A stretch of 34,439 nucleotides of DNA from positions 1 through 34,439 of the forward strand of contig CATLTV010000036.1 in the NCBI GenBank assembly GCA_950059285.1. Reading direction: 5' to 3'. The notes below the pieces were generated by a model. It ran no database searches. It was not told the origin of the DNA and was given only the letters and a program-made list of their open reading frames with translations. Every line of letters begins with the position of its first letter. Positions within the stretch are counted from its first letter, which is position 1. Origin of the DNA: an uncultured Pseudomonadota bacterium. Its GTDB lineage: Bacteria; Myxococcota_A; Bradymonadia; Bradymonadales; Bradymonadaceae. A program made the translations under genes and the position numbers. Below are positions 8,984-15,620 of this stretch, piece after piece.

Positions 8984-10210
8984 TCAATCCAGGGATAACG
9001 TGAGTTGTGCTTGGGCCGCCTCTTCATCCTTCACCTTGTAAGAGTCACTGGGATCCCCCTCACTGACACTTTCATCCACAATCACACGTCGTTTTCCCGT
9101 AAGAAGTTGCTGCATCAACGCCTTCTTTTCGAGTTTGAGCGCCTCAAGCTTTTGCTCATAAAGCTCAATCTCACGATCAGCATCATTCAACACTTCTGCG
9201 ATTGCTTTTTGTTCATCCAGACTAGGCAACATTATAGGCATATTTTTAAACATCGGAAGCCTTAGGGACTTAACAGTAGAGCCAACGGCTTTAGATAAGA
9301 AGTAATTTTTGAACTTAAGAATATAGTAATATAAATATTTACCAAAAATAACATCCGAGCTCGGCATCACAGCATACGTTCTTTGATGAAGACCAAACTT
9401 TCCACAGAAATACTTAGGAGAAAAATCCTGACCTTCTCCAGGAACAATTACAACTTCGGAATCATACAAATAATCATCACTAAACATTAAGTCTTCAGAT
9501 CTATCAAAAAACATATAAAGACCATTTGGATTACAATCCGCTCGATTTGACTTTCCAGTCGATATATTTGCAATAGTACCAAGCTTCACAAATATAGTTC
9601 CGCTCAACTTACTAGATGGAGTCGTACTTAATCCGAAGAAATGTTGCATCAACGCTTTTTTCTGCAACCTACTGCATTCAATCAACTTTTCAGTCGTTTG
9701 AATCGCATCATCCCAGGTGGACAAGATCTCTGCGATCTTCTTTTGTTCGGCGAGCGGTGGGAGGAGAATTTTAATCAGCCTTAACGACTTGATAGATATT
9801 TCCTTAAAAGTACTACCTTGACTTTTAACACTCATTTTATTTTTGACTTCATCACTTTCAATTGCATAGTATGCATAAAGATTATCAACATCATCACCAA
9901 AAGAAAGAAGCGCAGTACCCCTAGTTAAATTTGCACCGTTCAACGCATCAGGAACAATTGCAACATCTCCAATATTGCCTCTTAATGATAAAACCAAATC
10001 TCCAGAAACGACTGAAGTCCGTATATACTTTTCATGTATCAGATTTGAAGTTCTCCCTAACCTATCAACACTACTCAAATCGTTTAAATCTGAACATTTA
10101 ATATAAGGAACCCCTCCAGGAATATGTGGTCCAGCTTGCACAATTCCATAACATATCTTCTTGTCACAAGCATCTTGTAACCTAACTCTTTTCCAACCTT
10201 CAGGCATCAT
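8984..10210 (-). CDS. hsdS: Type I R-M specificity subunit S
   Basis: A 408-aa protein with the classic two-TRD layout: TRD1 at about residues 5-148, conserved helix 1 from PPLAEQKKIAEIL through KKALMQ (about 150-190), TRD2 at about 203-326, and conserved helix 2 from PSLDEQKAIAEVL through KKALMQQLLTGKRR (about 328-370). Each TRD recognises half of a bipartite site and the helices bind HsdM. Both TRDs are visibly A+T-rich compared with the helices and with hsdM/hsdR, which suggests TRD exchange. The SD AAGGAG (10218-10223) lies inside the duplicated HsdM tail and favours the ATG at 10210; the ATG at 10207 and the TTG at 10216 are alternatives. The start overlaps the tail stop (ATGATGCCTGA), implying translational coupling. 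Confidence 0.95.
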   Translation of the reverse strand: MMPEGWKRVRLQDACDKKICYGIVQAGPHIPGGVPYIKCSDLNDLSSVDRLGRTSNLIHEKYIRTSVVSGDLVLSLRGNIGDVAIVPDALNGANLTRGTALLSFGDDVDNLYAYYAIESDEVKNKMSVKSQGSTFKEISIKSLRLIKILLPPLAEQKKIAEILSTWDDAIQTTEKLIECSRLQKKALMQHFFGLSTTPSSKLSGTIFVKLGTIANISTGKSNRADCNPNGLYMFFDRSEDLMFSDDYLYDSEVVIVPGEGQDFSPKYFCGKFGLHQRTYAVMPSSDVIFGKYLYYYILKFKNYFLSKAVGSTVKSLRLPMFKNMPIMLPSLDEQKAIAEVLNDADREIELYEQKLEALKLEKKALMQQLLTGKRRVIVDESVSEGDPSDSYKVKDEEAAQAQLTLSLD

Positions 10211-10319
10211 AACCAAGCTCCTTCAAGTAACGACCCATATTGTCTTCAAGGCGAGCCATCTCGGTGAGGAGGGCTTTACGCTCGGTGCGGACGGCGACGA
10301 GGTCGATCTCTTCTTCTTC
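10195..10319 (-). repeat. Direct repeat copy A of the hsdM 3' end
   Basis: This 125-bp block matches 11141-11265 in the same orientation with five mismatches by eye. Weaker similarity continues with a 3-nt indel to about 10333. It ends sharply at AACCTT (10195-10200); beyond that the two copies are unrelated. Together with the second copy it brackets hicAB. Confidence 0.9.
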
Positions 10320-10361
10320 AAACGTGTCAACGTAAGTCTCAAGATTAATATACAATTTCAT
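10200..10361 (-). CDS. 53-aa mini-ORF: duplicated HsdM C-terminal tail
   Basis: The last ~44 residues closely match the HsdM C-terminus (VDTFEEEEID... to RYLKELGYDA), with one Glu fewer and one Ser-to-Gly change; most base differences are synonymous. The first ~9 codons differ. An ATG at 10361 has a good SD (GGAGG, 10371-10375, spacing 9) that is itself built from the end of hicB (CGG AGG TAA). The stop TGA overlaps the hsdS start codons, as in normal hsdM-hsdS junctions. It cannot methylate DNA. It may be translated only to deliver ribosomes to hsdS, or be an inert remnant. Confidence 0.7.
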   Translation of the reverse strand: MKLYINLETYVDTFEEEEIDLVAVRTERKALLTEMARLEDNMGRYLKELGYDA

Positions 10362-10367
10362 CAAAAT

Positions 10368-10721
10368 TTACCTCCGATAAGCAAGGCGAGCAACGATGAG
10401 TTGGTTTAGGCTTACTCCTTGGCGAGCTGCATCCGCAGCAAGCTCACGGTGCAAGTCTTTGGGGAGTCGCACATTGAAGCGCCCGCTGTAATCCTTCTTG
10501 GACAATGGCTCTGGAACACGATCGCCACTTTCCACAATATCTTCAATCACATAACCCACCACCGCCTTAATTTCGCTCAGAGCATCCTCAGGTGAATCGC
10601 CATGAGCTGCAAGTGAGGGAAATTCGGTGACCCTGCCCACATAAAGCTCATCCTCTTCGCTCCATGCTACACGGTACTCATAGTCATTTGCGCTGTAGTT
10701 AGTCGTTGTTGTCGTCGTCAT
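10368..10721 (-). CDS. hicB: HicB-family antitoxin
   Basis: A 117-aa protein. The N-terminal HicB (partial RNase H-like) fold shows YRVAWSEEDELYVGRVTEFPSL followed by AHGDSPEDALSEI. The C-terminus is a ribbon-helix-helix DNA-binding domain (SGRFNVRLPKDLHRELAADA, then GVSLNQLIVARLA). It neutralises HicA and normally autoregulates the operon. The frame extends to 10892, but the ATG at 10721 has GAGG 6 nt upstream and overlaps the hicA stop by 23 nt, as expected for a coupled pair. Its last codons supply the SD for the HsdM-tail mini-ORF, so hicB is physically fused into the hsdS expression signals. Confidence 0.92.
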   Translation of the reverse strand: MTTTTTTNYSANDYEYRVAWSEEDELYVGRVTEFPSLAAHGDSPEDALSEIKAVVGYVIEDIVESGDRVPEPLSKKDYSGRFNVRLPKDLHRELAADAARQGVSLNQLIVARLAYRR

Positions 10722-10962
10722 AAAGGGCCTCATGTTTTTTGAGCGCTGCGATGACTTGGCGTACCTGGTATGGTGCCGCCCGCCCTCCTCGTTGCGCCTG
10801 GAGGTTGATACGTGGATCACCTTGCCAGGGTGTCCGAAAGATATGGTGTGAACCTCGTATTCGAGGCTCACCAAAAAAGTGTGTGCACACATTTACCAAG
10901 CGTGCAAAGCGGACATTTGAAGGAGAGCTTTCAAGTTCAGTAATCGCTTGAGCGATATCCAT
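10699..10962 (-). CDS. hicA: HicA-family mRNA interferase toxin
   Basis: An 87-aa protein with the HicA signature GSHHIFRTPW (His39/His40; the GSH histidine is the family's catalytic residue) and a basic, dsRNA-binding-like C-terminal helix. HicA cleaves mRNA when freed from HicB. The key histidine is present. The C-terminus ends in an acidic DDDNND tail, because it overlaps the Thr-rich start of hicB in another frame. The SD is weak (ACGAG). The pair lies between hsdM and hsdS and has its own candidate promoter at 11101-11128. Confidence 0.9.
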   Translation of the reverse strand: MDIAQAITELESSPSNVRFARLVNVCTHFFGEPRIRGSHHIFRTPWQGDPRINLQAQRGGRAAPYQVRQVIAALKKHEALYDDDNND

Positions 10963-11026
10963 AATGATTCTCGTTGTGTGTAAATTCTTTTATTCATGAT
11001 TAACAACGTTCTCTCCTTTGAAGTGG

Positions 11027-11097
11027 CAGTTGTCGGGGCAATTGCAAAAACTGGGGATCGATTTGAATCCAGATTAAACCAGTGAACCACCGACAAC
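11027..11097. promoter_or_regulatory. Inverted repeat in the hicAB leader
   Basis: GTTGTCGG and CCGACAAC are perfect inverted 8-mers about 50 nt apart, between the candidate hicA promoter and the hicA start. In RNA they could close a long stem-loop in the ~130-nt leader. I see no further clear base pairing, so the function is uncertain. Confidence 0.35.
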
Positions 11098-11100
11098 CAC

Positions 11101-11128
11101 ATAGTACCATATATAGTACCACAAGCAA
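11101..11128 (-). promoter_or_regulatory. Candidate hicAB promoter with overlapping direct-repeat operator
   Basis: On the minus strand TTGCTT (11128-11123), 16 nt, TACTAT (11106-11101). The octamer GGTACTAT occurs twice at 12-bp spacing (11120-11113 and 11108-11101), covering the spacer and -10 element, which fits an autoregulatory HicB site. It lies just past the hsdM stop, within the inserted segment. Confidence 0.5.
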
Positions 11129-11140
11129 GAGAGGCAAGCT

Positions 11141-11265
11141 AACCTTCAGGCATCATAGCCAAGCTCCTTCAAGTAACGACTCATGTTGTCTTCGAGGCGA
11201 GCCATCTCGGTGAGGAGGGCTTTACGCTCAGTGCGGACGGCGACGAGGTCGATCTCTTCTTCTTC
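11141..11265 (-). repeat. Direct repeat copy B: true 3' end of hsdM
   Basis: This partner of 10195-10319 lies inside and just past the full-length hsdM gene. It still carries the SD and ATGATGCCTGA of the ancestral hsdM-hsdS junction, but the hsdS frame then stops after five codons (MMPEG, then TAG). That marks the point where hsdS was separated from hsdM. Confidence 0.9.
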
Positions 11266-12669
11266 CTCAAACGTATCGACATAACGTGGGATGTTGAGGT
11301 TGTAATCGTTCTCTTTGATCTCATCGTGTGTGGCGAGATACGCGTACTTGTCGACGGTCGTGCGGTCACGGAAGGTTTTGACGATGCGGTTGATGTGCTC
11401 CTCTCCCAGAATGTTCTGGTTTTTGCCAGCATCGTAGGTGTTGCTGGCGTCGATAAACAACACGGTATCGTCGGTCTTCTTTTTTCTGAAAATAAGGATC
11501 GCAGCAGGAATGCCCGTACCATAAAAGAGCTTCTCGGGGAGCCCGATGACGGCATCAAGCAGGTTCTCTTCGATGAGCTTCTGGCGGATCTTGCCTTCAC
11601 GCGATCCTCTGAAAAGCACGCCGTGGGGAACAACGACGCCCATGCGCCCGCTGCCCGACTTCAGGGTCTCTATCATGTGAAGAATAAAGGCATAATCGCC
11701 CTTTGTCTTGGGTGGCACACCTCGCTTGAACCTGCCAAACACGTCGTCGGCTGCTTCATCATGCCCCCATTTGCTGAGACTAAACGGAGGGTTAGCGGTC
11801 ACGATGTCGAACGTCATGAGGTTGCCATTTTTATCAAGCAACTTGGGGCTCCTGATCGTGTCGCCCCACTCGATCTTGTGGTTATCCTCGCCGTGCAAGA
11901 ACATGTTCATCTTGGCAAGTGACCAGGTGGAACCAATCGCCTCCTGACCATAAAGAGCGTAGTGCTTGCTGCCATCGTGATTTGACTGGATCTTCTTGCC
12001 ACACTTCATCAACAACGAGCCCGAACCACAGGCAGGATCACAGATCGTATCACCAGGCTGAGGATCAAGCAGCTCGGCGATCAAGTCGCTGACTTCGGGT
12101 GGAGTATAAAACTCGCCTGCTTTCTGGCCACCGCTTGCGGCGAAGTTCTTGATCAAATATTCGTAAGCGTTTCCAATCACATCGAGCGTCCCCACACGAC
12201 TTGGGCGCAAGTTAAGCTCGGGCTTGGCGAAGTCCTCAAGGAGGTGGCGCAGGATGGTGTTCTTCTGCTTCTCCTCACCGAGCTTATCCGTGTTAAACGA
12301 GATATCCTGAAAGACACTCTTGCCTGCATCCTTGAGCTTGGTCCCATTGGCCTCCTCAATGGCGTGCAAGGCGAGGTCGATGCGCTCACCGTTGCCAGGC
12401 TCATGGCGCTGATCATAGAGCGCTTGAAAGCTGGCTGATTTGGGGAGCACAAAGCGCTCATTTTTCATCATCTCCTCGACGAGCTCGGGCGCATCGCCGT
12501 ACTCCTGTTGATAACGCTCGTAATCATCCTGCCAGACATCCGAGATGTACTTGACGAACAACATGGTGAGGATGAAGTCCTTGTAGGTGTCCGCGCTGAT
12601 CGTACCACGGAAGGTATCACAGGCCGCCCAGAGGGCGTTGTTAATGCTGTCTTGACTGATTTGCTTCAT
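11146..12669 (-). CDS. hsdM: Type I R-M N6-adenine methyltransferase subunit M
   Basis: A 507-aa protein. The N-terminal helical HsdM domain starts with ALWAACDTFRG and runs through FVKYISDVW. The SAM-binding motif I is DPACGSGSL (211-219) and the catalytic motif IV is NPPF (293-296). The C-terminal helix (VRTERKALLTEMARLED...) contacts HsdS. It methylates adenine in the host site as M2S. The start is supported by GGAG 8 nt before the ATG at 12669. It lies 72 bp after the single-TRD gene. Its 3' end is duplicated at 10195-10319, and its natural partner hsdS now lies ~930 bp further downstream, beyond hicAB. Confidence 0.97.
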   Translation of the reverse strand: MKQISQDSINNALWAACDTFRGTISADTYKDFILTMLFVKYISDVWQDDYERYQQEYGDAPELVEEMMKNERFVLPKSASFQALYDQRHEPGNGERIDLALHAIEEANGTKLKDAGKSVFQDISFNTDKLGEEKQKNTILRHLLEDFAKPELNLRPSRVGTLDVIGNAYEYLIKNFAASGGQKAGEFYTPPEVSDLIAELLDPQPGDTICDPACGSGSLLMKCGKKIQSNHDGSKHYALYGQEAIGSTWSLAKMNMFLHGEDNHKIEWGDTIRSPKLLDKNGNLMTFDIVTANPPFSLSKWGHDEAADDVFGRFKRGVPPKTKGDYAFILHMIETLKSGSGRMGVVVPHGVLFRGSREGKIRQKLIEENLLDAVIGLPEKLFYGTGIPAAILIFRKKKTDDTVLFIDASNTYDAGKNQNILGEEHINRIVKTFRDRTTVDKYAYLATHDEIKENDYNLNIPRYVDTFEEEEEIDLVAVRTERKALLTEMARLEDNMSRYLKELGYDA

Positions 12670-12741
12670 AATCTTTAGCTCCTTATGCTATTGATTTTAT
12701 TTTATTATTTCACGATTCACTGATACAGATTGATAAACGAT

Positions 12742-13359
12742 TCAGGGTGATGGCTCAAGGTCCGAGGCGAGCGCGTCAAGGAGGAGTTCACCCTGAGAGA
12801 TGAGCTGTTGGGCGATGTGTTGTTGTTGTCGAATGGTGTCCACCAGTGCACTGATCGTGTGTTGTCGAGGCAATGGAGGGACGGCGATGGGAGTGTGCTC
12901 AAGGATCTTACGCTTGATACTACGCGTAACAGATCCCTCGCTGTGAGAGAGGAAGTAACGCTGCGCAGGGAGGCTATTAAGATACCAGGCGAGGAATGCA
13001 GGCGTGACCTGAGTCGTTTGAGGTAGGCGAATAATATAGAAGTAGGGAGCGGCGACAGCTTTGAGAGGTTGCTCAAGGAGCTGTTCACTGATCAGAACCG
13101 CGTAGGGAGGATCAGCGCGCGCTGCAAAGAGGATATCATTTGGCTGGAGCCAGTCGGGGTCGCGCTTCCCTGGGAGCGTGGTGCGTGTACACGAGGACCA
13201 CTCAACGCCTTGCCCAACAGAGACATTACTCATTTGCACAACAATGGCATCAGGATCTTCGGTGTCGTGGATGCGACCACGAAAAGGGTAGCCAATGGCG
13301 ATGGTGGAGAGCTTTGAAAGCTTTGTATGTTTTACTGGTGTAGTTTTTGAAGAAGACAC
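12742..13359 (-). CDS. Half-size, single-TRD HsdS-like protein
   Basis: A 205-aa protein resembling one half of a type I specificity subunit: a TRD-like region (about residues 10-150, including WLQPNDILFAARA and YLNSLPAQRYF) followed by one conserved-helix region, VPPLPRQHTISALVDTIRQQQ... to GELLLDALASDL. A normal HsdS has two of each. It is the first gene of the operon, upstream of hsdM. The frame is open to a GTG at 13368, but GAGG lies 8 nt before the GTG at 13359, which I prefer. It could act as a half-subunit that dimerises, as an alternative specificity with HsdM, or as a modulator. It is not an obvious remnant, since the frame is intact. Confidence 0.8.
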   Translation of the reverse strand: MSSSKTTPVKHTKLSKLSTIAIGYPFRGRIHDTEDPDAIVVQMSNVSVGQGVEWSSCTRTTLPGKRDPDWLQPNDILFAARADPPYAVLISEQLLEQPLKAVAAPYFYIIRLPQTTQVTPAFLAWYLNSLPAQRYFLSHSEGSVTRSIKRKILEHTPIAVPPLPRQHTISALVDTIRQQQHIAQQLISQGELLLDALASDLEPSP

Positions 13360-13388
13360 AGGGCACACCTCTTTGTTAATTGCCTATG

Positions 13389-13456
13389 ATGCAATAATTA
13401 CAGTTTCTCCACACAGAAGTCAAGCACATTTTTATTGCATAAGTGACAATTATGCA
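13389..13456. promoter_or_regulatory. Repeated ATGCA(A)TAA operator-like half-sites around the R-M promoter
   Basis: ATGCAATAA at 13389-13397 and its exact reverse complement TTATTGCAT at 13432-13440 flank the -10 and -35 elements. A further inverted pair TGCATAA-N7-TTATGCA spans 13436-13456. Such symmetry around a promoter suggests a dimeric regulator, possibly with looping. The regulator is unknown. Confidence 0.45.
13395..13423 (-). promoter_or_regulatory. Candidate sigma-70 promoter of the R-M operon
   Basis: On the minus strand TTGACT (13423-13418), exactly 17 nt, TAATTA (13400-13395). The predicted start is near 13388, ~30 nt before the GTG at 13359. It would drive the single-TRD gene and hsdM, and possibly the whole island. 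Confidence 0.65.
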
Positions 13457-13519
13457 TTTTGAGTTTTTGGCCCTGTGCATGCGTCAAAAAATTGCTCTGT
13501 GTAGGGTGCACGCATACAC

Positions 13520-13544
13520 TTGTGAACGTAACAAAGGTTCACAA
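13520..13544. promoter_or_regulatory. Perfect inverted repeat TTGTGAAC-N9-GTTCACAA
   Basis: Eight-base arms at 13520-13527 and 13537-13544, 27 bp before the preferred start of the membrane protein at 13572. It looks like a dimeric repressor site and supports placing the start downstream of it rather than at 13443. Confidence 0.4.
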
Positions 13545-13571
13545 CGTGATGTGAAAGCGAGCCAGATTATC

Positions 13572-14525
13572 ATGCACCCTTTAATGACACATATTCACCC
13601 CGCCTTGCGCGTCGCCCTCCTCTCCTGGATCATCGGTCGTGGTGGCGCACTCCTGCTTTGCCTCCACAAAGGGCTTGATATCCTGCCCAAAGTACACACG
13701 TCACGCCCTCTCCCTGGCGATGTGCTACTCACTGAATTATTTGCGCTTTTTGGCTCTTACTCGGGCCACATCGCGCTCGCCATTCAGGAACTTCTCATGT
13801 TGCTCGCCATTACGAGCATCTACAACTTCAGCCGCAAGGACGCTCTGCCTCAAACCGCCGAACGTGCCACCTGGCTGTTTGCGCTCTCTCCCCTTCTTTT
13901 GTGCGCCACGCCCCTCTCACCCATGACCATCGGCGTCAGCGGCGGTCTGCTCGCCCTGGCATCGGCTGTTCACGGACGCTACCTTGTCGGTATCATCGCT
14001 GCCCTGCTTGCCACATTCTTCATGCCCGAGGTCGCCCTCATCTTCCCTGGATTGCTCGCGCTTGGCTTGCGCGCAAAATCACCCAGCACACCCGCAATGG
14101 TCCCTGTCGCGCTCGGCATGACACCTCTTATCTCACTGATAGGAATCATCTTTCTCTCGTTCATGCTCGCTGGCTACCATGATATCTCCATCCGCAACCT
14201 CGCCAGCGCCTCACCCATGATCCTCTCCATGGACACCCTCCAGCATGGCATCTCACCCTCCACCCCATTCATCCTCTTTGCGCTCGGCCTGCTCGCAAGC
14301 ATCATCATGGCCTACCGCTACGCTGAAAATACCCCCAAAAGCTGGCCCCTGATCACCATCCCTCTCATGGTCTGGCCCATCCTTCACCTCAACATCCTCC
14401 CCCTCGCCCCCCTCGCACTTCTGGCTGCTCCCCTCTTCGCCTACCTCGCCAAAATGACCGAGGACCCCGCCCTTGAACGCCCTGTTCTCGCACTCTCCAT
14501 CTTCCTCACTGTGCTTGCCATTTAG
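13572..14525 (+). CDS. Polytopic integral membrane protein, possibly PIG-V/mannosyltransferase-like
   Basis: 317 aa from the ATG at 13572, with about eight or more hydrophobic segments and short loops. The size and scatter of segments resemble bacterial members of the PIG-V/GT-C glycosyltransferase superfamily, but I could not find the expected catalytic acidic motif, so this is only a suggestion. The frame is open to a GTG at 13443. The extra residues are neither hydrophobic nor signal-like and would overlap two inverted repeats, so I start at 13572 (the ATG at 13584 is possible). It is divergent from the R-M operon and marks the island boundary. Confidence 0.7.
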   Translation: MHPLMTHIHPALRVALLSWIIGRGGALLLCLHKGLDILPKVHTSRPLPGDVLLTELFALFGSYSGHIALAIQELLMLLAITSIYNFSRKDALPQTAERATWLFALSPLLLCATPLSPMTIGVSGGLLALASAVHGRYLVGIIAALLATFFMPEVALIFPGLLALGLRAKSPSTPAMVPVALGMTPLISLIGIIFLSFMLAGYHDISIRNLASASPMILSMDTLQHGISPSTPFILFALGLLASIIMAYRYAENTPKSWPLITIPLMVWPILHLNILPLAPLALLAAPLFAYLAKMTEDPALERPVLALSIFLTVLAI

Positions 14526-14636
14526 AAAGAATCCACAAATTTCACATTGCCCTTCGAATTTTCACACGATACGTTGCGCCGTTATATCTATCGGTTATGT
14601 CAGGCGATCTGACCGATTTTCATATTTCTACAGACA

Positions 14637-15620
14637 ATGTGCAACCTCGTGAAACTTCAGCCCTTGACTCTTGTTCTTCTATTTGCCCTCTCCTCATGCA
14701 CTGCAACATCGCATAATCTAAGTAAAAAAATCGCACCAGGCACACCTAACCTCAGTCAGGAAGATGTGCTCAAGCATGTATCACAGCCAGGCACCATCAA
14801 GATCCAGCGCCTCACCGTCGCTGACTGGAAGCTCAAGCGCAAGGGCCTCATCAACCTCAAACACCCCCGCTCAAAAGAAGCCAAACTCAAAAATACTTAC
14901 GAGGATGTACACCTCTACATCTACATCCTTGAACACCCCACGCAGGGCACCTTCTTCATTGACTCTGGTGTAGCGAGCAACCTCACAGACCCAGATGCGG
15001 ATGATTACCCCGTCAAGTCCCCCGTGGTACGCAAAGCACTGAATTTCAAAGAGTTCAAACCACTTCGCACCACCGCAGATGTCATTCAAGAACATGGCGC
15101 GCCAAACGGTGTCTTCCTGACCCACATCCATATCGATCACATCATGGGTGTGCCAGACCTTCCCAAAAATACCCCACTCTTTATTGGTCCTCACGAAACG
15201 TCACACCGCGAAGCCAAACACCTTGGCACACGAGGAACTCTGAATCGCTTCCTGGATGGCGCACAACCATTTCAAACACTCCCCTTTCCAGAACATGAGG
15301 AAGGACAACCCTTTAGCGCCGTCGATCTCTTTGGCGACCAGCAAGTCTTTGCCATCCACACCCCTGGCCACACACCTGGCTCACTGGCATTCCTCATAAG
15401 AACGGAAAATGGACCCATCCTCCTCACAGGAGACACCTCTCATACCGCATGGGGCTGGGACAACTGCGTCGCACCAGGACTCTTCAACAGCGACATAGAT
15501 GAAACACAAAAAGACCTAGAAATGCTCAAGGCAATCGAAGAAAAACTCCCCAACCTCACCGTGTGGACAGGTCATCAGTCACTCTCCACACCACGCAGCA
15601 ACACCAACCGCTGCAACTAA
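14637..15620 (+). CDS. Metallo-beta-lactamase-fold hydrolase lipoprotein (AHL-lactonase-like)
   Basis: A 327-aa protein. A lipoprotein signal peptide ends at LLFALSSC (Cys21 lipidated). The MBL metal motif THIHIDH gives H163/H165/D167/H168; further ligands are H245 in HTPGHTPGS and D266 in TGDTSH. The early FIDSGVASNL strand and overall spacing are most like the N-acyl-homoserine-lactonase/glyoxalase-II-like branch. The substrate cannot be decided from sequence. It should act as a two-metal hydrolase anchored in the periplasm or outer membrane. No strong SD is visible. The stop abuts the possible TIR element at 15621. Confidence 0.88.
   Translation: MCNLVKLQPLTLVLLFALSSCTATSHNLSKKIAPGTPNLSQEDVLKHVSQPGTIKIQRLTVADWKLKRKGLINLKHPRSKEAKLKNTYEDVHLYIYILEHPTQGTFFIDSGVASNLTDPDADDYPVKSPVVRKALNFKEFKPLRTTADVIQEHGAPNGVFLTHIHIDHIMGVPDLPKNTPLFIGPHETSHREAKHLGTRGTLNRFLDGAQPFQTLPFPEHEEGQPFSAVDLFGDQQVFAIHTPGHTPGSLAFLIRTENGPILLTGDTSHTAWGWDNCVAPGLFNSDIDETQKDLEMLKAIEEKLPNLTVWTGHQSLSTPRSNTNRCN

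Noticed and set aside
11027-11097. Possible tRNA-like or attachment sequence (TTCAAATC-like loop)
   Set aside because: The T-arm-like bases lack a proper 5-bp stem and no acceptor, D or anticodon arms could be assembled.
10893-11102. 69-codon minus-strand frame upstream of hicA
   Set aside because: No SD or recognisable motif; it covers the hicAB promoter and leader and overlaps hicA.
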